DNA from: Cellulophaga sp. L1A9
GTDB taxonomy: Bacteria; Bacteroidota; Bacteroidia; Flavobacteriales; Flavobacteriaceae
NCBI RefSeq assembly: GCF_009797025.1
Contig: NZ_CP047027.1
Coordinates: 3,596,001-3,660,000, forward strand
DNA: 64,000 nt
Direction: 5' to 3'
Shown here one piece after another: positions 63,390 through 64,000 of the stretch. A model generated the notes under the pieces. It had not been told where the DNA came from. It searched no databases and saw only the letters and a program-made list of their open reading frames with translations. The first letter of the stretch is position 1. Each line of letters starts with the position of its first letter. The translations under genes were made by a program, and so were the position numbers.

Positions 63390-64000
63390 TTACACTAAAT
63401 TAGTTTCTAACCTTGTTGATTGTTGTTTATTTCTAAGATGTTTTTCATCAAAGTAACCTAAAAATACATTTCTATAAAACACTTTCCAAATTCCATTGCC
63501 AAGTTCTTCAATTGCAACGTGTTTACCTTTTAAAGCAGCGGATACATATACCCAATAATAAGATTTCCATCTCACAGCTCCACTTTCTGTTACTTTGAGT
63601 ATTTTATACTTCGTGTCATACTCAAAGTTGGGTATTCTTTCGGGGAAGGGTCTAGTAGAGAAATTATGTATATCAGCAGGTGTTTTCATATCTAAGGCTT
63701 CATGTGGTCTTACGTTATTATATTGTTTTACAAAGTGATTTAAACGTTTTGTTGGGCTTTTAAATCATATGCTGAAGGCTTAGCACAAGCAGCCTTTAAA
63801 TCACGATGCATGCGTTCATGTCTTCCGTTTTGTTGTGGACTAGCAGGATCAGAAAACACAGGACTAATACCTAGTTCAATAAACCAGTAGGAGAGTTGTG
63901 TAAAACGTTGTATTGCCTTACAGAACCAAAAGGGCTACCATTATCTGTGTGTATTTGTTTAGGAATACCATATATTCTAAAAACCCTTTTAAACTCTGCC
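63390..64000 (-). pseudogene. IS481-like transposase, frameshifted and cut by window edge
   Basis: The minus strand encodes the C-terminal half of an integrase-core (DDE) transposase: IHTDNGSPFGS with the catalytic Asp, DPASPQQNGRHERMHRDLK with the Glu, then HEALDMKTPADIHN. The frame changes near 63916 (a missing base in GTAAGG-CA) and near 63747-63750 (one A fewer than needed), so no intact protein is made unless these are read errors. The N-terminal part is beyond the window. Confidence 0.75.

Overview
The window looks like the chromosome of a marine-type Flavobacteriaceae (Bacteroidota). Reasons: strongly AT-rich DNA, Bacteroidota-style lipoprotein signals, promoter-like TAnnTTTG boxes, a clade II (Sec-type, lipoprotein) NosZ cluster, DegT/FlaA1/Wza/Wzc exopolysaccharide genes of flavobacterial type, and DUF and REP-like repeat families common in that group. 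No rRNA, tRNA or CRISPR array was seen.

Region 1 (1-24117) is a surface or exopolysaccharide locus. On the minus strand it holds nucleotide-sugar genes for a UDP-FucNAc-type pathway (CapE/WbjB dehydratase, a stand-alone cupin, a WbjC/CapF reductase cut by the window edge). It also holds an acetyltransferase, two GT4 glycosyltransferases, a pyruvyltransferase-like protein, a Wzx flippase, a Wzy-like polymerase, a beta-helix lipoprotein, and uronic-acid genes (WbpO/TviB, CapI, Ugd). On the plus strand are a DegT aminotransferase, a FlaA1/CapD membrane dehydratase, Wza and Wzc. A CpsB/YwqE phosphatase converges on Wzc and shares its stop codon region. A 1.2-kb mosaic of REP-like palindromes lies between CapI and Ugd.

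Region 2 (24246-35291) holds a small exporter-like membrane protein, then a nitrous oxide reductase operon: cytochrome c, nosZ, membrane protein, nosL, nosD, nosF, nosY. An FNR-type box lies upstream. It is followed by a copper-linked set: a small CxxxC protein, MbnP-like, MbnH-like di-haem protein, and an outer-membrane protein with a Cys-rich N-terminus. The two sets plausibly cooperate, because NosZ needs copper for CuA and CuZ.

Region 3 (35532-41965) is mixed: a frameshifted DUF6882 gene, a CstA-family transporter, and several hypothetical or DKNYY/DUF6624 proteins.

Region 4 (about 41-64 kb) is the most unusual. More than 20 small, functionally unrelated genes all lie on the minus strand. 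They are separated by recurring 100-350 bp imperfectly palindromic spacers of at least three families. One family has attC-like ends (CACAAC...GTATA / TATAC...GTTGTG). Two near-identical 705-bp ORF-less group II introns sit at the same point of such spacers, in the opposite orientation to the genes. The array carries a two-gene Septu (PtuA/PtuB) anti-phage system, a mobile mystery protein A/B pair with three 33-bp-phased operators and a broken mmpB, an HTH-GIY-YIG fusion, a truncated adenylate kinase, DUF3095, DUF4386 with a Crp-like regulator, YwqK-type repeats and lipoproteins. An IS481-like transposase remnant ends the window. I read this as an integron-like cassette array with no integrase inside the window; that is inference.
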